Numbered from the stretch's first letter, positions 1-11,328 are shown. The stretch: DNA of 64,000 nt from Adiantum capillus-veneris (GCA_014529385.2 CM043942.1:31460969-31524968), one strand, 5' to 3'. Notes: generated from the sequence alone by a model not told the origin. Program-made: numbers and translations.

Positions 1-1282
1 CAAAAAAAACCAGTCAATGTCATCTCCCATGAGACCCTCACATGAGGTAGTATGCAAAATAAATAGTGGTAGTCATTACCACATACAAAGGTTATTTTTT
101 CTTTTTGTTTTATCCAGCCGTGATGCATTCAGGTCAAAGAATCAGTCTGGTATACCATCTGACCTATATATAAATTGCATGCTATGAGAAAAAACCATAT
201 TTATCATTAACTTTCAGTTGATTAGATGTCAAAACACAACGCTTATACTTTCTCCAAATCATGAGCAGAAAAAGCAATGTCTTAAGAAATTCTAACAGCG
301 TGCTGAGTAGGTAAACACAGTGATCATATATGCCTATCCTCCATTGAGAGTTACCATTTTTAAATAAACTGATGTATGTTCAACTCAAAAAACATATGAA
401 TTTCAATCATGATTCAATGGATTCCCACCTCATAGTACAATATCCAATCCAAAACCGCTTCCAGAAGATATACTATATATAATGACATTTATATTTATAT
501 ATACCTATAAATGAGATGCCAAAGGATATGTACCATATGAGGTGGATGTTTAATTTGTTCTGTAAAATCAGCCTATAAAGCTTACAATTTTTATTAAAAC
601 TAAAGAGAGGTAGCATCACTCCAGTTTTTGGTATTAAAGATCTCTAAAAAGAAAAATTTGGTCAGCATCTCCTTTGTACAACGCACAATATTTTTAAAAA
701 ATCTAGTCTCTGCCTCTCTGTTGAGACCCTCACATGAGGTTTTAAGGCTCAAGCAATCACTTGAAAGTGAAGACCCTTGTCCACAATCTATGTAAATCCA
801 TTACTTAAAGTATTGTATGTAGGTCATAGAATGTATAAAAACCAAGTAGTGACATCAAAGAAAACATCATCAAAAGGTCCTATGCAAACATGACTGAATA
901 TAGATCCAATTGATCAGTTAAAAACCATTTCCAGCAAAAGGTTCACCAATTTCAGTATCCATTATAAATTACAGCTAAATTAGCTATGAAACCCAATCTT
1001 AAACGCAGTTTTTAAAGCTCAAATTTAACCAAGTTTGACTGAGTAGGTGCAACTGCACCTACCTGTACCGTTGTTGTCATCGATAGAGCAATTGATTGGA
1101 TAGTAATGAGATGTATTGTCACGAGCAGTCCAAGGAGTCACTGTAGATGTCGGTGAACACGAACGCAGGTATGGGAATAAGAATGATATGTCCAGCATGC
1201 CTAGTACGAGGCCTGTTTCCTAAGCTAGATTTAGAATGTGTACGTGCACGCGCGTGTCAATGATAATGTCCAAGTGCGCGCG

Positions 1283-1284
<2 letters not shown>
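1..1284. other. AT-rich non-coding stretch, nothing recognised
   Basis: No ORF of useful length, no recognisable protein similarity and no RNA gene was found by eye on either strand. The composition is AT-rich without long repeats until the first TG tract. The words 'gagaccctcacatgaggt' occur twice (about 31-48 and 722-739), a minor dispersed repeat. Confidence 0.6.

Positions 1285-1353
<69 letters not shown>
1285..1353. repeat. (TG)n microsatellite
   Basis: About 35 uninterrupted TG dinucleotides. A second (GT)n tract lies at 1509-1544. Apparent ORFs here (poly Thr-His or Cys-Val) are artefacts of the repeat. Confidence 0.97.
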
Positions 1354-1355
<2 letters not shown>

Positions 1356-1506
1356 CACGCTGTGATAGCCACGCACATGCGAGGGAAGGAGCAGAGGGCA
1401 ATGAGGCAAGTCCGAACCTGTGAGGGTAGCTTATACAAGATGAGAGAGGGAGACCTGCAAGATTCATTCCGCGAAGGAGATGAAGCCGCTCATTATGTAC
1501 GTACGA

Positions 1507-1546
<40 letters not shown>

Positions 1547-2031
1547 ACCTACTATGCAAGGCAAGTAAGGTGCACAGAGATCTGATGGCGAGATATTAGC
1601 AGCAAGAGAACTACCCGTGAGGATGATACTATTTTTAAGGTGTATAATGCATGCACCAAAACACACAGAGTGAGTGGGTGGGTAGCAGTAAATGCTCAAG
1701 TCAAAGTAAGTGTGATCGACTGAAAGATTTCAATGTTGAAGTGGTGCTCAAAAAAATCGTAGGATTGGATACACCACAAAAGCCAGCTAATTTCAAGGCA
1801 TCACCACCGTGGAAAGCTTATCTGTATATATTTTTTCTTCCCAATGGGAGATAGAAAGACCGAGTCATGCAAGAGACGGGGAAACAATATCCATTCTCGA
1901 GCCTATCATGACAGTAAATAGCAAAGATGGTTGCAAGCCTAGCCAATGTTATAGAAATTTTTTGATAAAGCGAGATAATAAATAGACCGTCATGTTCAAA
2001 ACTTTGTGTGTGTGTGGCAGAGGGGGGGGAT

Positions 2032-2068
<37 letters not shown>
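2032..2068. repeat. Poly-G tract (about 37 G)
   Basis: An uninterrupted homopolymer of G preceded by a shorter G8 run. It can form a G-quadruplex in single strands, and its exact length is vulnerable to assembly error. Confidence 0.9.
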
Positions 2069-2071
<3 letters not shown>

Positions 2072-2192
2072 CCCCATGCCTGAGGAGAGTTGTCACGGTT
2101 TAACGAATTCATTGCCGTCCAGATAGCAAGAGCGAGATCACCATAGAGGGAAGGTGTCAACCAAGGGTTAGTCAAGGAATTGTTAGCTAGAT

Positions 2193-2239
2193 AAGTGTGT
2201 GTGTATGTGTGTGTGTGTCTATATCTATATACACACACA

Positions 2240-2289
<50 letters not shown>

Positions 2290-2295
2290 AATACC

Positions 2296-2342
<47 letters not shown>

Positions 2343-2347
2343 CTGCC
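2193..2347. repeat. Compound microsatellite (GT)-(CA)-(TA)-(TC)
   Basis: Short GT run, a CTATATC bridge, a CA run, a TA run, then about 25 TC units. It forms the left wing of a roughly mirror-like structure around the hairpin at 2348-2399; the right wing (2400-2570) has GA, TA and GA blocks. Confidence 0.9.
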
Positions 2348-2399
2348 CCATCATGCTCATGATGTGGTGAACGTTCACCTCATCACATGAGCATGATGG
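2348..2399. repeat. Inverted repeat between microsatellite wings
   Basis: A near-palindrome centred on TGAACGTTCA. The outer 14 bases, CCATCATGCTCATG, are exactly complemented at the other end, and the inner part pairs with small offsets. It sits exactly between the (TC)n and the poly-G/(GA)n tract, so the whole 2.2-2.57 kb block could fold back. Confidence 0.8.
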
Positions 2400-2464
2400 A
2401 GGGGGGGGGGGGGGGGGGGGGGGGGAGTGAGAGAGGAGAGGGTGGAGAGAGGGGGGGAGAGGGT

Positions 2465-2549
<85 letters not shown>

Positions 2550-2570
2550 GGAGGGAGAGGGAGAGGGAGA
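2400..2570. repeat. Poly-G, (GA)n, (TA)n, (GA)n compound tract
   Basis: About 26 G, G/GA-rich sequence, a GA run, about 14 TA units, then a GA run. This is the purine-rich counterpart of the pyrimidine-rich left wing. Confidence 0.9.
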
Positions 2571-2602
2571 AATCTCCCTCGTAAAGCTCTCTCCACGAGG
2601 GA

Positions 2603-4076
2603 GCTTGTTGTGTGTTTGGCGTTGCTTCTTGCGGTTTTTCCTACGGCTTGACATACGCGCTCTTGACATTGCCTAAAGCTTACCTAATCAACTGCGGATG
2701 GTTTGAAAACGCGCACAAGCCGTTTCTGAAGTCCGTTTGCAAGGCTTCAGAAACGGCTTGTGTATTTAGCGTTTCATCTTGCGGTTTTGCCTACGGCTTG
2801 CCATACATGCTATTGACTTTTCTTAAAGCTTACCTAATCAACTATGGATGGTTTGGGCAACTGTTGAAGCCGTTTTTGAAGTCCGTTTGCATTTTTTTGT
2901 AGAAAAACGAGAACGGACTTCAAAAACGGCTTGTATATTTGGTATTTCTTCTTGTGATTTTGTCTACGACTTGCCATATGCACTCTTGACTTTGCTTAAA
3001 CCTTACCTAATCACCTATGAATGGTTTGGACAAGCACACAACACGAACAGATTTAAGAAACAGCTTGTGTGTTTGGCGTTTCTTCTTGCGGTTTTGCCTA
3101 CGGCTTGCCATACAGGCTCTTGACATTACCTAAAGCTTACCTAATCAACTATGGATGGTTTGGGCAAGTGTTAAAGCCGTTTCCGAAGTCCGTTTGTGTT
3201 TTTCGTAGAAAAATGCGAACGGACTTTTGAAACAGGTTGTATATTTGACGTTTCTTCTCGTGGTTTTTCCTATCGCTTGCCATACGCGCTATTGAATTTG
3301 CCTAAAGCTTAGCTAATCAACTATGGATGGTTGGACAAGTGTTGAAGCCGTTTTCTAAGTCCGTTTGCATTTTTTCGTAGAAAAACGCAAACGGACTTCA
3401 GAAATGGCTTGTGTGTTTGGCGTTTCTTCTTGTGGTTTTGCCTGCGGCTTGACATACGTGCTCTTCACATTGTTTAAAGCTTACCTAATCAACTATGGAT
3501 GGTTTGGGCAAGCGCACAAGCCATTTCTGAAGTTCGTTTGCGTTTTTTCGTAAACAGACTTCAGAAATGGCTCATGTATTTAGCGTTTCATCTGCTGTTT
3601 TGCCTACGGCTTGCCATACGTGCTATTGTCTTTGTCTAAAGCTTACCTAATCAACTATTGATGGTTTGCGCAAATGTTGAAGCCGTTTCGGAAGTCCGTT
3701 TGCGTTTTTTTGTGGAAAAACGCGAACGAACTTAAAAAACGCCTTGTATATTTGGCATTTCTTCTTGCGGTTTTATCTGCGGCTTGCCATACGCGCTCTT
3801 GATATTGCTTAAAGCTTACCTAATCAAGTATGGATGGTTTGGGCAAGCGCACAAGCTGTTTTCTAAGTCTGTTTGAGTTTTTTCATAGAAAAACGCGAAC
3901 GAACTTCAGAAACGGCTTGTATATTTGGCGTTTCTTCTTACGGTTTTTTCTACGGCTTACCATACACGCTATTGACTTTTCATAAAGATTACCTAATCAA
4001 TTATGGATGGTTTGGGCAAGCGCACAAGCCGCTTTCGAAGTTTGTTTGTATTTTTCCGTAGAAAAACACGAGCGGA
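2603..4076. repeat. ~170-bp satellite array with hairpin junctions
   Basis: Nine diverged copies of a unit recognisable by the words GGCTTGTGTATTTGGCGTTT, GCGGTTTTGCCTACGGCTTG, AAAGCTTACCTAATCAACTA and TGGATGGTTTGGGCAAG. Unit starts are near 2603, 2756, 2930, 3062, 3233, 3406, 3569, 3741 and 3914, so spacing is mostly 163-174 bp with shorter exceptions. Neighbouring units meet at a long inverted repeat (AAGCCGTTTCTGAAGTCCGT, short loop, complementary arm), so each unit can also be read as a small element with about 28-bp terminal inverted repeats. One reading frame stays open across parts of several units, but stops and frame changes in others argue against a real gene. Confidence 0.92.
2867..2932. 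repeat. Hairpin at a satellite unit junction (example)
   Basis: Arms of 21 bp pair perfectly (AAGCCGTTTTTGAAGTCCGTT with its complement) around a T-rich/A-rich centre that adds further pairs. Other junction hairpins are at 2714-2762 (18-bp arms) and 3520-3571 (14-bp arms). Arms differ between junctions but stay complementary within a junction. Confidence 0.88.
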
Positions 4077-5715
4077 TGTAATGAAATTGGCCTATTTAAT
4101 TTGAGAGTAGCGGAAATTAATGATAGTACTTTTGAGAAATGACTTTGTGAGCATAGCGGGTGAACATAATTGAAGATAGCAACATAATCATAGCAATTAG
4201 TTAACTTGGCATGAACAATACTTTTGCAAGAGAGAGAATTTAGAGAACATGACAACAGTTGAGGACCAGATTTATGTGGAGCCGGTCCCCCCTCCAATAG
4301 GCATTTGTATTATGATTTCTCTCATTAAGAGAGACTTGTTACAATACAATCTTTGTGTTCCTTGTGACCTAGGTGATGCAATGAAGATGGAGAGCTTCAT
4401 GCATCAAAAACATAACATAAACTTGAAAAAAGATTTAACTATCCCAAGCCTCAGTCCCAAGACCTCAAACACCTTCGAAGGTGGAGAGAGCTAGCAGGGA
4501 ATGAGGGTAGGGAAGAGGAAGAAGAAACATTTCGTAGGATAAAGAATTAGTTCCTCACTTATCATAACTCTTGTTGCTAGCATACATAATAGCATAGTAA
4601 TGAAGAAGAAGGAGATGGAAAGCTTAAGCATTGAATCATGGCTCTTGGTTGGATTTGCACTCCATATCCAAGAGTGTTGGTGTAGGCTCTCAACCTCTAC
4701 TTGCTTGGAGAAGGAGAGGGAGCTCTTGCACTTTGCATAGCACACAATGAGAGTGTTTATGAGTGTGTGTGGGTGAGTATACCCCCTAAGAAACCCCCTA
4801 GCTTCCTTGGGTCAACCCCCCCTTGTAGCTCATGCTTGAAGCTCATTGGACCCCTCCAGGCCTAGCCAATCACAAGCAGGAGGCATTACAAGCAGCAAGG
4901 GTAGCCTTCAGACAAGTGTCCCCCTTTCCATTTTGAGAGAGAGGGATAGATAAATGCTAAATCAATTAATTAAATCTCCTAAATTATTATTGGACCCCCT
5001 GGGTGGCTAACCAATAGGCTTCAGGCACACCATGAGGGCAACATGAGGAGGAACTTGACAAGTGTCCCTTTTGCTTTCTTTGTACCATGCATGCCTTGTG
5101 TGAGTGTGTGGGTGTTCTCTCATCCCCCCTCATGTAGGGCTCGCCCCCTCCTTGTAGGGATTGAATCTTTGACTTTTTGACACCTCAAGCCCCTCATGCA
5201 TAGGCCTAGTTCCCACCACAAGCTTGGCTCATAAGCACTTTAAGCTTGGGCTAGGTTCTCACCTCAAGTGCAACCCTAGCATATCAAGCATGTCAAGCAC
5301 CTCAAGCATCTCAATAATTAAGCACCTCAAGCATCTCAAGCACCTCAATCATCAAGCACCTCAAGCACCTTAGTCATCAAGCATGACAAGCAGGACAAGC
5401 ACCTCGAGCTGGGTCGGGTTCCCACGCCTCAAGCTCAACCCTAGCTTACCTAAGGTCAAAGGCCTTTTACACAAATTATTGGAGGTCTTCAATGAAGCTA
5501 ACCCTAAGGTCTTATGCTCCATTTGTTACCCTTTCTCTTTGATAGACCATCTCTCATTTGGGCCCCTTTACCATTGGCCCCGTGTTGAGATAGATCTATA
5601 AGCACATGTCTATATCTTAACACTTGTTCCTGTTTATTCTCCCACATTAAGTGATCAATTTAATATGAGAAAATCATTTGGGTTGGTTAGATATTAGATA
5701 TTAGATTTTATGACA
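4077..5715. mobile_element. LTR-like insertion (probable solo LTR) in the satellite
   Basis: The 1639-bp segment starts TGTAATG and ends ATGACA (TG...CA, as in LTRs). It interrupts one satellite unit: the left flank ends GCGGA (4072-4076) and the right flank resumes ACGGA (5716-5720), matching the satellite word ACGGACTTC with one change. That is a 5-bp target-site duplication with one substitution. No coding region, primer site or second LTR is visible inside, so a solo LTR is the simplest reading; another TG...CA element is possible. Confidence 0.65.
5278..5412. repeat. Degenerate 9-bp repeat (CAAGCACCT-like)
   Basis: More than ten imperfect copies of CAAGCACCT / CAAGCATCT in tandem, inside the LTR-like insertion. 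Confidence 0.8.
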
Positions 5716-5842
5716 ACGGACTTCACAAACGGCTTGTATATTTGGTGTTTCTTCTTGCGGTTTTGCTTACAACTTGCCATACGCACTCTTGACATTGCCT
5801 AAAGCTTACCTAATCAACTATAGATGGTTTGGACAAGCTCTT
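5716..5842. repeat. Satellite unit resuming after the insertion
   Basis: The sequence picks up at ACGGACTTCACAAACGGCTTG and runs through the unit to GGTTTGGACAAGC, where it stops abruptly next to coding remnants of a CACTA element. It is the continuation of the unit cut at 4076. Confidence 0.88.
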
Positions 5843-5845
5843 AGG

Positions 5846-6566
5846 TATTTCGATACTACATACTAAACACCTGGAGTGAAGTTCTGAATGAATTAAAAGA
5901 CAAAGTCATCAGCATGCTGCATGACGAGTTTCCCATGTTAAATCAAGATGAGTTCGTCAATGAAGATTTGCTGAAAGGTGCGGATGCCTGAGTACTACAA
6001 GGAGAAGTGCTCTAAAGTGCAGAAAGCAGTAAAGCATGGGTGGAGCAGACCAAATTGACTTGCCAAAGAAGATTGGAAGAATGTAAAGCAAGCAGCACAT
6101 GAGAATCCCGACAAGTGGAAGAAACATAAGAAGGTAGCCAGAGCGCGAGTAGAAGCAGGGAGCTCACACCACTTGGGGAGCGGCGGATGGACGTCATTTG
6201 AGGCCAACTTTGTAAGTATTATTGCATCGCCCTTTAGGTTTGGTAGTTATGGGTATTTGTAATTTTATATTCTAACATAACGTTTTCTTTGTATGTTTTG
6301 AACAGTGGTCGATGATTGGACATGAACCCACACTATACGACCGTGAGTATGCGAAAAGAAAGGGCTTAAATGTCCTTATGGACATTCAAAGTTATCGCTC
6401 CGACTTGGTTAGTATTTAACCTTACACTCTTACATTTGTGATATTTTAATAATAAGCTAAAAATTAGATTGTTTTGTAATTATATATTCATACTTACATA
6501 AAGTCTTTTTTTTTTTTGCAGTATTCGACAGATATGCCGCTCGGATGCAATGAGACATTAGAGTAG
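5846..6566 (+). pseudogene. tnpA-like gene remnant of CACTA-3, three exons
   Basis: The C-terminal part of a plant CACTA accessory (tnpA / Transposase_24-like) protein. Visible blocks: TWSEVLNELKDKV near the start; after a frameshift, MPEYYKEKCSKVQKAVKHGW, LAKEDWKNVKQAAHENPDKW and HHLGSGGWTSFEANF. Two introns have canonical borders and phase 0: 6212-6305 (GTAAGT...AACAG) and 6408-6521 (GTTAGT...TTGCAG). The last exon ends with TAG at 6564-6566. There is a frameshift near 5985 and an in-frame TGA near 6049. The HHLGSGG...F|intron junction matches the corresponding position in CACTA-1 (LGSGGFDTFRYEF|). The family is recognised by pattern only; the role (binding subterminal repeats) is known for the family, not shown here. 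Confidence 0.7.
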
Positions 6567-6904
6567 TCAACGTCAAAGTGGCCGTAGCTAGATAACACTA
6601 GTTTTATTTTTTCACAGCATGTATTAGGAGATGACGTGTGTACGTCAATTTGGTAACCATTGGCCAACAATGTATTTTTCCAATAATTAATGACAATTGC
6701 ATTGTAGCTAGTACATTTTAATCAAATCTTAACAATCAAGTGATTTTGCCTATGATGTGTATAATTTTGCCAATTTATTACTTTGTCGATATACTTTTGT
6801 TAGTTTTGCATCTTAGTTTTGGAAAATTTATGTTCAAAATGGTTGATGGGGTGGCAAGGTAATGTATGCCCTACCACCAAAAAAATTTATTCTCGGGCGT
6901 TGCT

Positions 6905-7135
6905 ATATACATCGCTATTTTTGGACTTGTAGCATTGCTATATGCGTCTCTATTTGTGTCTCTATATGTGTCTCTATTTGCGTCTCTATATGCGTCTCTA
7001 TTTGCGTCGCTATATGCGTCTCTATTTGTGTCTCTATATAGCGATGCAAATAGAGACGCAAATAGAGATGCAAATAGCGACGTTCTCTTTGCGGCGCGCA
7101 TAGCGACGCTTATAGTGACGCCGGGGGTAAAAATA
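6905..7135. repeat. CACTA-3 subterminal 12-bp repeats
   Basis: Alternating copies of TCTATATGCGTC and TCTATTTGTGTC run to about 7038, then switch to the complementary orientation (GCAAATAGAGAC). In other CACTA elements such repeats bind the element's TnpA protein; binding is not shown here. The ORFs reading SLYASLFASLY or DANRDANRD are by-products. Confidence 0.85.
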
Positions 7136-7191
7136 TCCCCGTGTATTTCCGTCGCTAAGGCCATCACAAGTGTGAAGAACCTCTTGTAGTG

Positions 7192-8085
7192 TTAGAAATT
7201 TGGTTCTTGATGACTATTTGTCGAGCTTGCTAAATTAGCATTAAGCTGATGCTGATTTTGATCTCTCTTTTTCTTGCTACTAGGATGTAACACTTCTGGT
7301 TACTGACCTTGAATACTCTCGCTTTTAGAGTGAGTTTTGCTTCATCTAGTTGAAAAGTTTGACTTTGATCCATACAACATAATTGTAGTTACAATACAAA
7401 GCATTGCTAATCAGTTTGAAGCTTTAATTACATATTCAGGTTTTAATTAGGGAAGATTTTGACAGGTTGGTACTTTTTGATATAATAAAACATTGCTCTA
7501 AAAGTTAGAGCATATGGTATTCCTTTGAGAATGCGGTTTTAAATTGGGATAAAGGAAATTACCGGGGGTTTGAAAGTACTATGAAGTAATACTTTTAAAA
7601 GCATGTATACACTAATTTGATTTAGAAAATCTTTGCTTGGACATTACAATTTGGAAAAAAAGTTGAAATATTAAATGTTTTTGTATATTTATACTTTTAA
7701 GCAATATTTAGGATAGTAGCTATTCTAATAATTTTTAAGTTGGATATGGATAACAACTGATAGGTTCTTTGAAGGGTGCCATATGTAGCCAAGTCTAACA
7801 AATCTATTGTCTTAACTATATGGATGCAGGTGAGAATTCTATCTTAACTTAAAAAGGTTTGGCATGCTGCAATTCAACTCTGAAGATCTCTGATGATTCA
7901 ACCAAATAGACCTCACCAGTTCTGCTACTTTTGTATAAAAGCATTAGAATGATACCTCATTCTTATTATGTTGTGCATTAATAAATCAAAAACCGAGTCA
8001 TTTTTGTACAAATCCTTGCCTAGTCGTCTTTTGAACATCATGTTCTTTAAGTATATGTATTTAATTTAATACCGCAACACACACG
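7192..8085. repeat. Dispersed repeat, copy 1
   Basis: Close match over its whole length to 25261-26140, from TTAGAAATTTGGTTCTTGA to the region before ACACACAC. No coding capacity is visible. Boundaries are approximate. CACTA-3 is inserted at its left end. Confidence 0.85.
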
Positions 8086-8637
8086 TCCTAAACACAAGGC
8101 CCTCCCAGACAACTGGGTGGACTCGGACACTGGGTTTCGACTATTCTTGTCTATAGGTGTTAGGTGGTCTCTCCTTGACTATAGAGTGAAGTCTTGCTCA
8201 CGGCTATTTTAGTCTTTTGACTTAGCCGGTTTTAGGTTGCAGGTTAATCCAAATCTACTCACCCATGCTTAATTAACTGTGTTCTAATGATTTTAGGAAC
8301 ATGTTAGTTTTAAATAGACTGTACATATGAGGTTTTTCCATGATCTTGAGCAAAAGCATGAAATACATGATCTGAAGACTATGAAGGCCAACCATATTTT
8401 TTTCTAAAATGGTTGTCAAAGCCTTAAAACTCCTATCAAAGTACAGCCTTCAAACATTATCAAATATTGTGTTGCTAAGATTGGCTTTACTTGCTTCAGT
8501 GGCACTTTGATAGGGTACATCTCTGCTATACCTTCATACTTAACTATTTTACTCTCATCTACTTGATGAGGCAGTAGCCCATACTCATTGGGCCTACTTC
8601 CTTAATATTGAATATGGTGCTTGGGTAAGGGTGGGTG

Positions 8638-8669
<32 letters not shown>

Positions 8670-8989
8670 TGCTGTTGTTTATATGTAGTTTAACTCCTTC
8701 TGGTATATAGGAGTGGCTTGTTGCCACCTCCTAGATATAATTAGCTAGGGACTGGTCTCAATAACTAGTATTAGCCTAGGAAATTTCTTGTGAATAATGG
8801 TTTGCATTCACTAGGTGAATTTCTAAATGGGAAATTAGTGGGTCGATTCTTAATGTATGGTACCTAACACTTTAGGAGTTAAGTGGGATAATGGGTTTTT
8901 GAGCTGGCTGGCCCGACTCTTTATTCCTTGTCCTCATCCACTTGATGACACGGTGGATCTCTCTTGGTGGCGTCTACTCTACAACGCTC

Positions 8990-9023
<34 letters not shown>

Positions 9024-9736
9024 CGCGAGGTGGCACCGATGGTTTTTCTCCCTCATGAAGATCGGATGCGCCATACTGCTGTGGAAGGAATTTGGCTTCT
9101 GGCACCGTACCCTATAAAAGGTGAGCTTCCATTCTCACTTAGCATTGGTACCTATGTGCTTCTCTGGTGTGTGTGTGTGTGTGTGTACTAGTGAAGGGTT
9201 GTCTGTACCTTGGGATTGTGAGGGTTTTGCCCTCAAGGGTGTGTATTGTTAGAGTGGTTAGCTCTATGGAAAAAGGAAAAGACAAGAAGACTATTGTGGA
9301 GCTGGCTTCTCCGACTCAATCTCAGGTGACTTAAGACACTGATATGGGGCTTTTGTCTGAGCTGCTTGGATGTGTTGTGATTCACTTTTTGATATGGTAA
9401 TAGAACTCATGCATGTCTTGGCTATACTAAGTCAAAATATGAAGGTTATATGGTTGGCAACTTCCACTGCCCCTTTGATATCTGCGGCACTGGTTTTTTA
9501 CTCTCCTTTTGAGTTTAGGGAATTCTTTCAATATATGATTTCCCTGTCATAGGCATGTATATGAGCACCATTTGGTATTTGACACACTAGTTTTTTACTC
9601 TCCTTTTGAGTTTAGGGAATTCTTTCGATGTCTACTGACCTGTCATAGGAGTTTATATGAGCAATAAAATACATTGAAAGGTTGTATCCTTCCTTCAATG
9701 CAGGATAATGGTTGCCTTGAGATTTTTTAAGCTAAA
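8086..9736. other. Non-coding stretch with microsatellites and a ~98-bp tandem duplication
   Basis: No gene recognised. It contains (CA)n at 8643-8669, (GT)n then (GC)n at about 8991-9027, a short (GT)n near 9168-9187, and two tandem copies, starting about 9492 and 9590, of a segment beginning TTTTTTACTCTCCTTTTGAG. Short ORFs show no recognisable similarity. Confidence 0.6.
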
Positions 9737-10745
9737 TGTTAACTGAGCCGATGTCAATTAACAGGAGCTGCTAAAGATAGAAGCCTTATGAATGCACATC
9801 GAAGATGAATATGAAGAAGCAGTGAAGATTGGAGTTACACACTTTTCACATTTTTCCAAAATAGCCATGTATTGTAATTTCCCGATTTATTTAGCCATTG
9901 TGATAATTGTAACATATTACGGCCTCAATAAGAGTTCCAAGATGTAAAGCATAGGTCACTTGGTGTACTTGGGTTGCAGATACAATAAGTGTGGAGCCTC
10001 AAAGGTCTTGGGCGCCGGACATTACACATTTTAGACCTTGGCTAAGGTATAAAAGCCAACTTTGTAAAGATTTTATTAAGTTTTTGGATAATAAAATACA
10101 AAGCGTGAGCTAACGGTGCTCACTCCTCTCCTTCTCGCGCTTCCTACTCCCTCCTCGATTGTCACATTGCAATCACGTTTGTTGCATTGCAACCGCAGGT
10201 AAGAGCTCTACGCATTGACGTAAACACATCATAGTATTTCGTAGCTTTTAGCATCATCGACCCACGGCCTAATTTCATCATAACTAGGAATTTACACTTT
10301 CAAATAAAAAACTAAGCATAGGCGGGGTATTGGGGCATCATTGCTAAGTATTTAGATGCATTCTGGGTCGAAAACGACTAGGTCAAAAATCCATTGCTGT
10401 TAATAATTGTGATTTTGAAACTTAACCTAAAGTGGGATTTGAGATCATAAGCATGTGTGCTTAGGTTTTATAAACATGCCCTAGAAGTTTCATTATGTTT
10501 GGATGTCATTTGATGCTGTAACGGATGTGATTTGTTGCCGATGAGCGATTGGCTTTTGGTGATTTCAGTCACTTGAGTGTAGCTTGAGTTAGATGCGATT
10601 TGTTAGTTGTTTTCCGAGAGATTGACAACCTCTTATAGCCTTGATGCATTAGTCAAGTTAGCTTCGTCCCATGGATTGACAATTTAATCGTGATTCTCGC
10701 TAATACTGCAAGAAGATAGGATAATGAGGTTAGACATGCGTTCCA
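9737..10745 (+). repeat. Left LTR
   Basis: Starts TGTTAACTGAGCCG and ends near TTCCA, aligning over its full length with 15552-16561 at high similarity with small changes. TATAAAAG at 10048-10055 is a likely core promoter, and GGATAATAAAATAC at about 10085 could provide a polyadenylation signal. Confidence 0.88.
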
Positions 10746-10747
10746 TA

Positions 10748-10768
10748 TTTGGCTCCGCTGCCGGGGAC
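10748..10768 (+). other. Primer-binding site of the LARD-like element
   Basis: TTTGGCTCCGCTGCCGGGGA follows the left LTR by about two bases. It resembles the common plant primer-binding site TGGCGCCGTTGCCGGGGA, complementary to a tRNA 3' end (often cited as tRNA-Asp), with a few substitutions. Confidence 0.75.
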
Positions 10769-11328
10769 GAATAGACCTAAACTTATGTAGTTGTCCATTA
10801 ACTTCCTCTAGGTTCACCTAGAGTAAAACTTTCTTTTTAGAAACCGCATAGCTTAAGATTGTCGTCTTTTGCTGTGTAGAGGTAGCTTGGAGGTAAGTTG
10901 TACTTGCTGAGTGCCTTTAGGATTGTAGGATTGTAAAGATAGAGTAGGATTTGAGAATTATTGGTAGATGAGACAAGTCTTGAAATCAATTGTCAGGAAA
11001 CCATAAAAAACAAGAAAACTAGTGTTTGTGGACACTTTCCACAATCCCTTTGCATGAGAATCTAGGAGTAGGGCAAGTAGGATATGAGGTGGATTTCAAA
11101 ACATTGCTCTCTCTAAAAGAATCAAGTGTGAGTTGTTATTGGAGGTTGCAAAATTTCAGGTCTACGGCTAGAAATAGCACGAAAAGACTCCAAACCACTC
11201 AATCCGACTGGAGAGTAAGCTTAAAAGTTGTATGAACGAGTGGGTAAGCTCAAGGACACTTTGAGGTTAAATTTTCAAGAGTTGGCCAAAACTTAGATTA
11301 TTTACTTTTTCTTTACATTTTAGGCCAA

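Larger units (their letters stand above)
5843..7191 (+). mobile_element. CACTA (En/Spm-type) transposon CACTA-3, right portion
   Basis: The element ends in TAGTG at 7187-7191 (terminal repeat CACTACAAGA on the other strand), is preceded by dense 12-bp subterminal repeats, and carries a tnpA-like gene remnant. The following TTA (7192-7194) fits a 3-bp target duplication: the related copy at 25.26 kb reads through GGATTTTTAGAAATTTGG without the element. No left end (CACTACAAGA) was found upstream in this window, so the element is truncated or rearranged, or starts outside the window. Confidence 0.8.

Noticed and set aside
1220-1547. ORFs of poly Thr-His, Cys-Val and similar in TG/CA tracts (also 2196-2670, 18032-18301, 29176-29373)
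   Set aside because: Translations of microsatellites; no independent coding signal.
2612-4061. Repeated 60-96-codon ORFs in the satellite as a repeat-containing gene
   Set aside because: The frame is open only in some units, and unit-length changes shift it; it follows from the unit sequence.
2603-4076. CRISPR array
   Set aside because: Units are ~170 bp, diverged along their whole length and joined by hairpins, with no short identical repeats and unique spacers; the context is eukaryotic.
2603-4076. Centromeric satellite
   Set aside because: Monomer length is suggestive, but the array is only about nine units and no chromosomal evidence exists in the window.
6866-7189. Hydrophobic repeat ORF (SLYASLFASLY) and its antisense (DANRDANRD) as a membrane or repeat protein
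   Set aside because: They are CACTA subterminal repeats read through in both directions.
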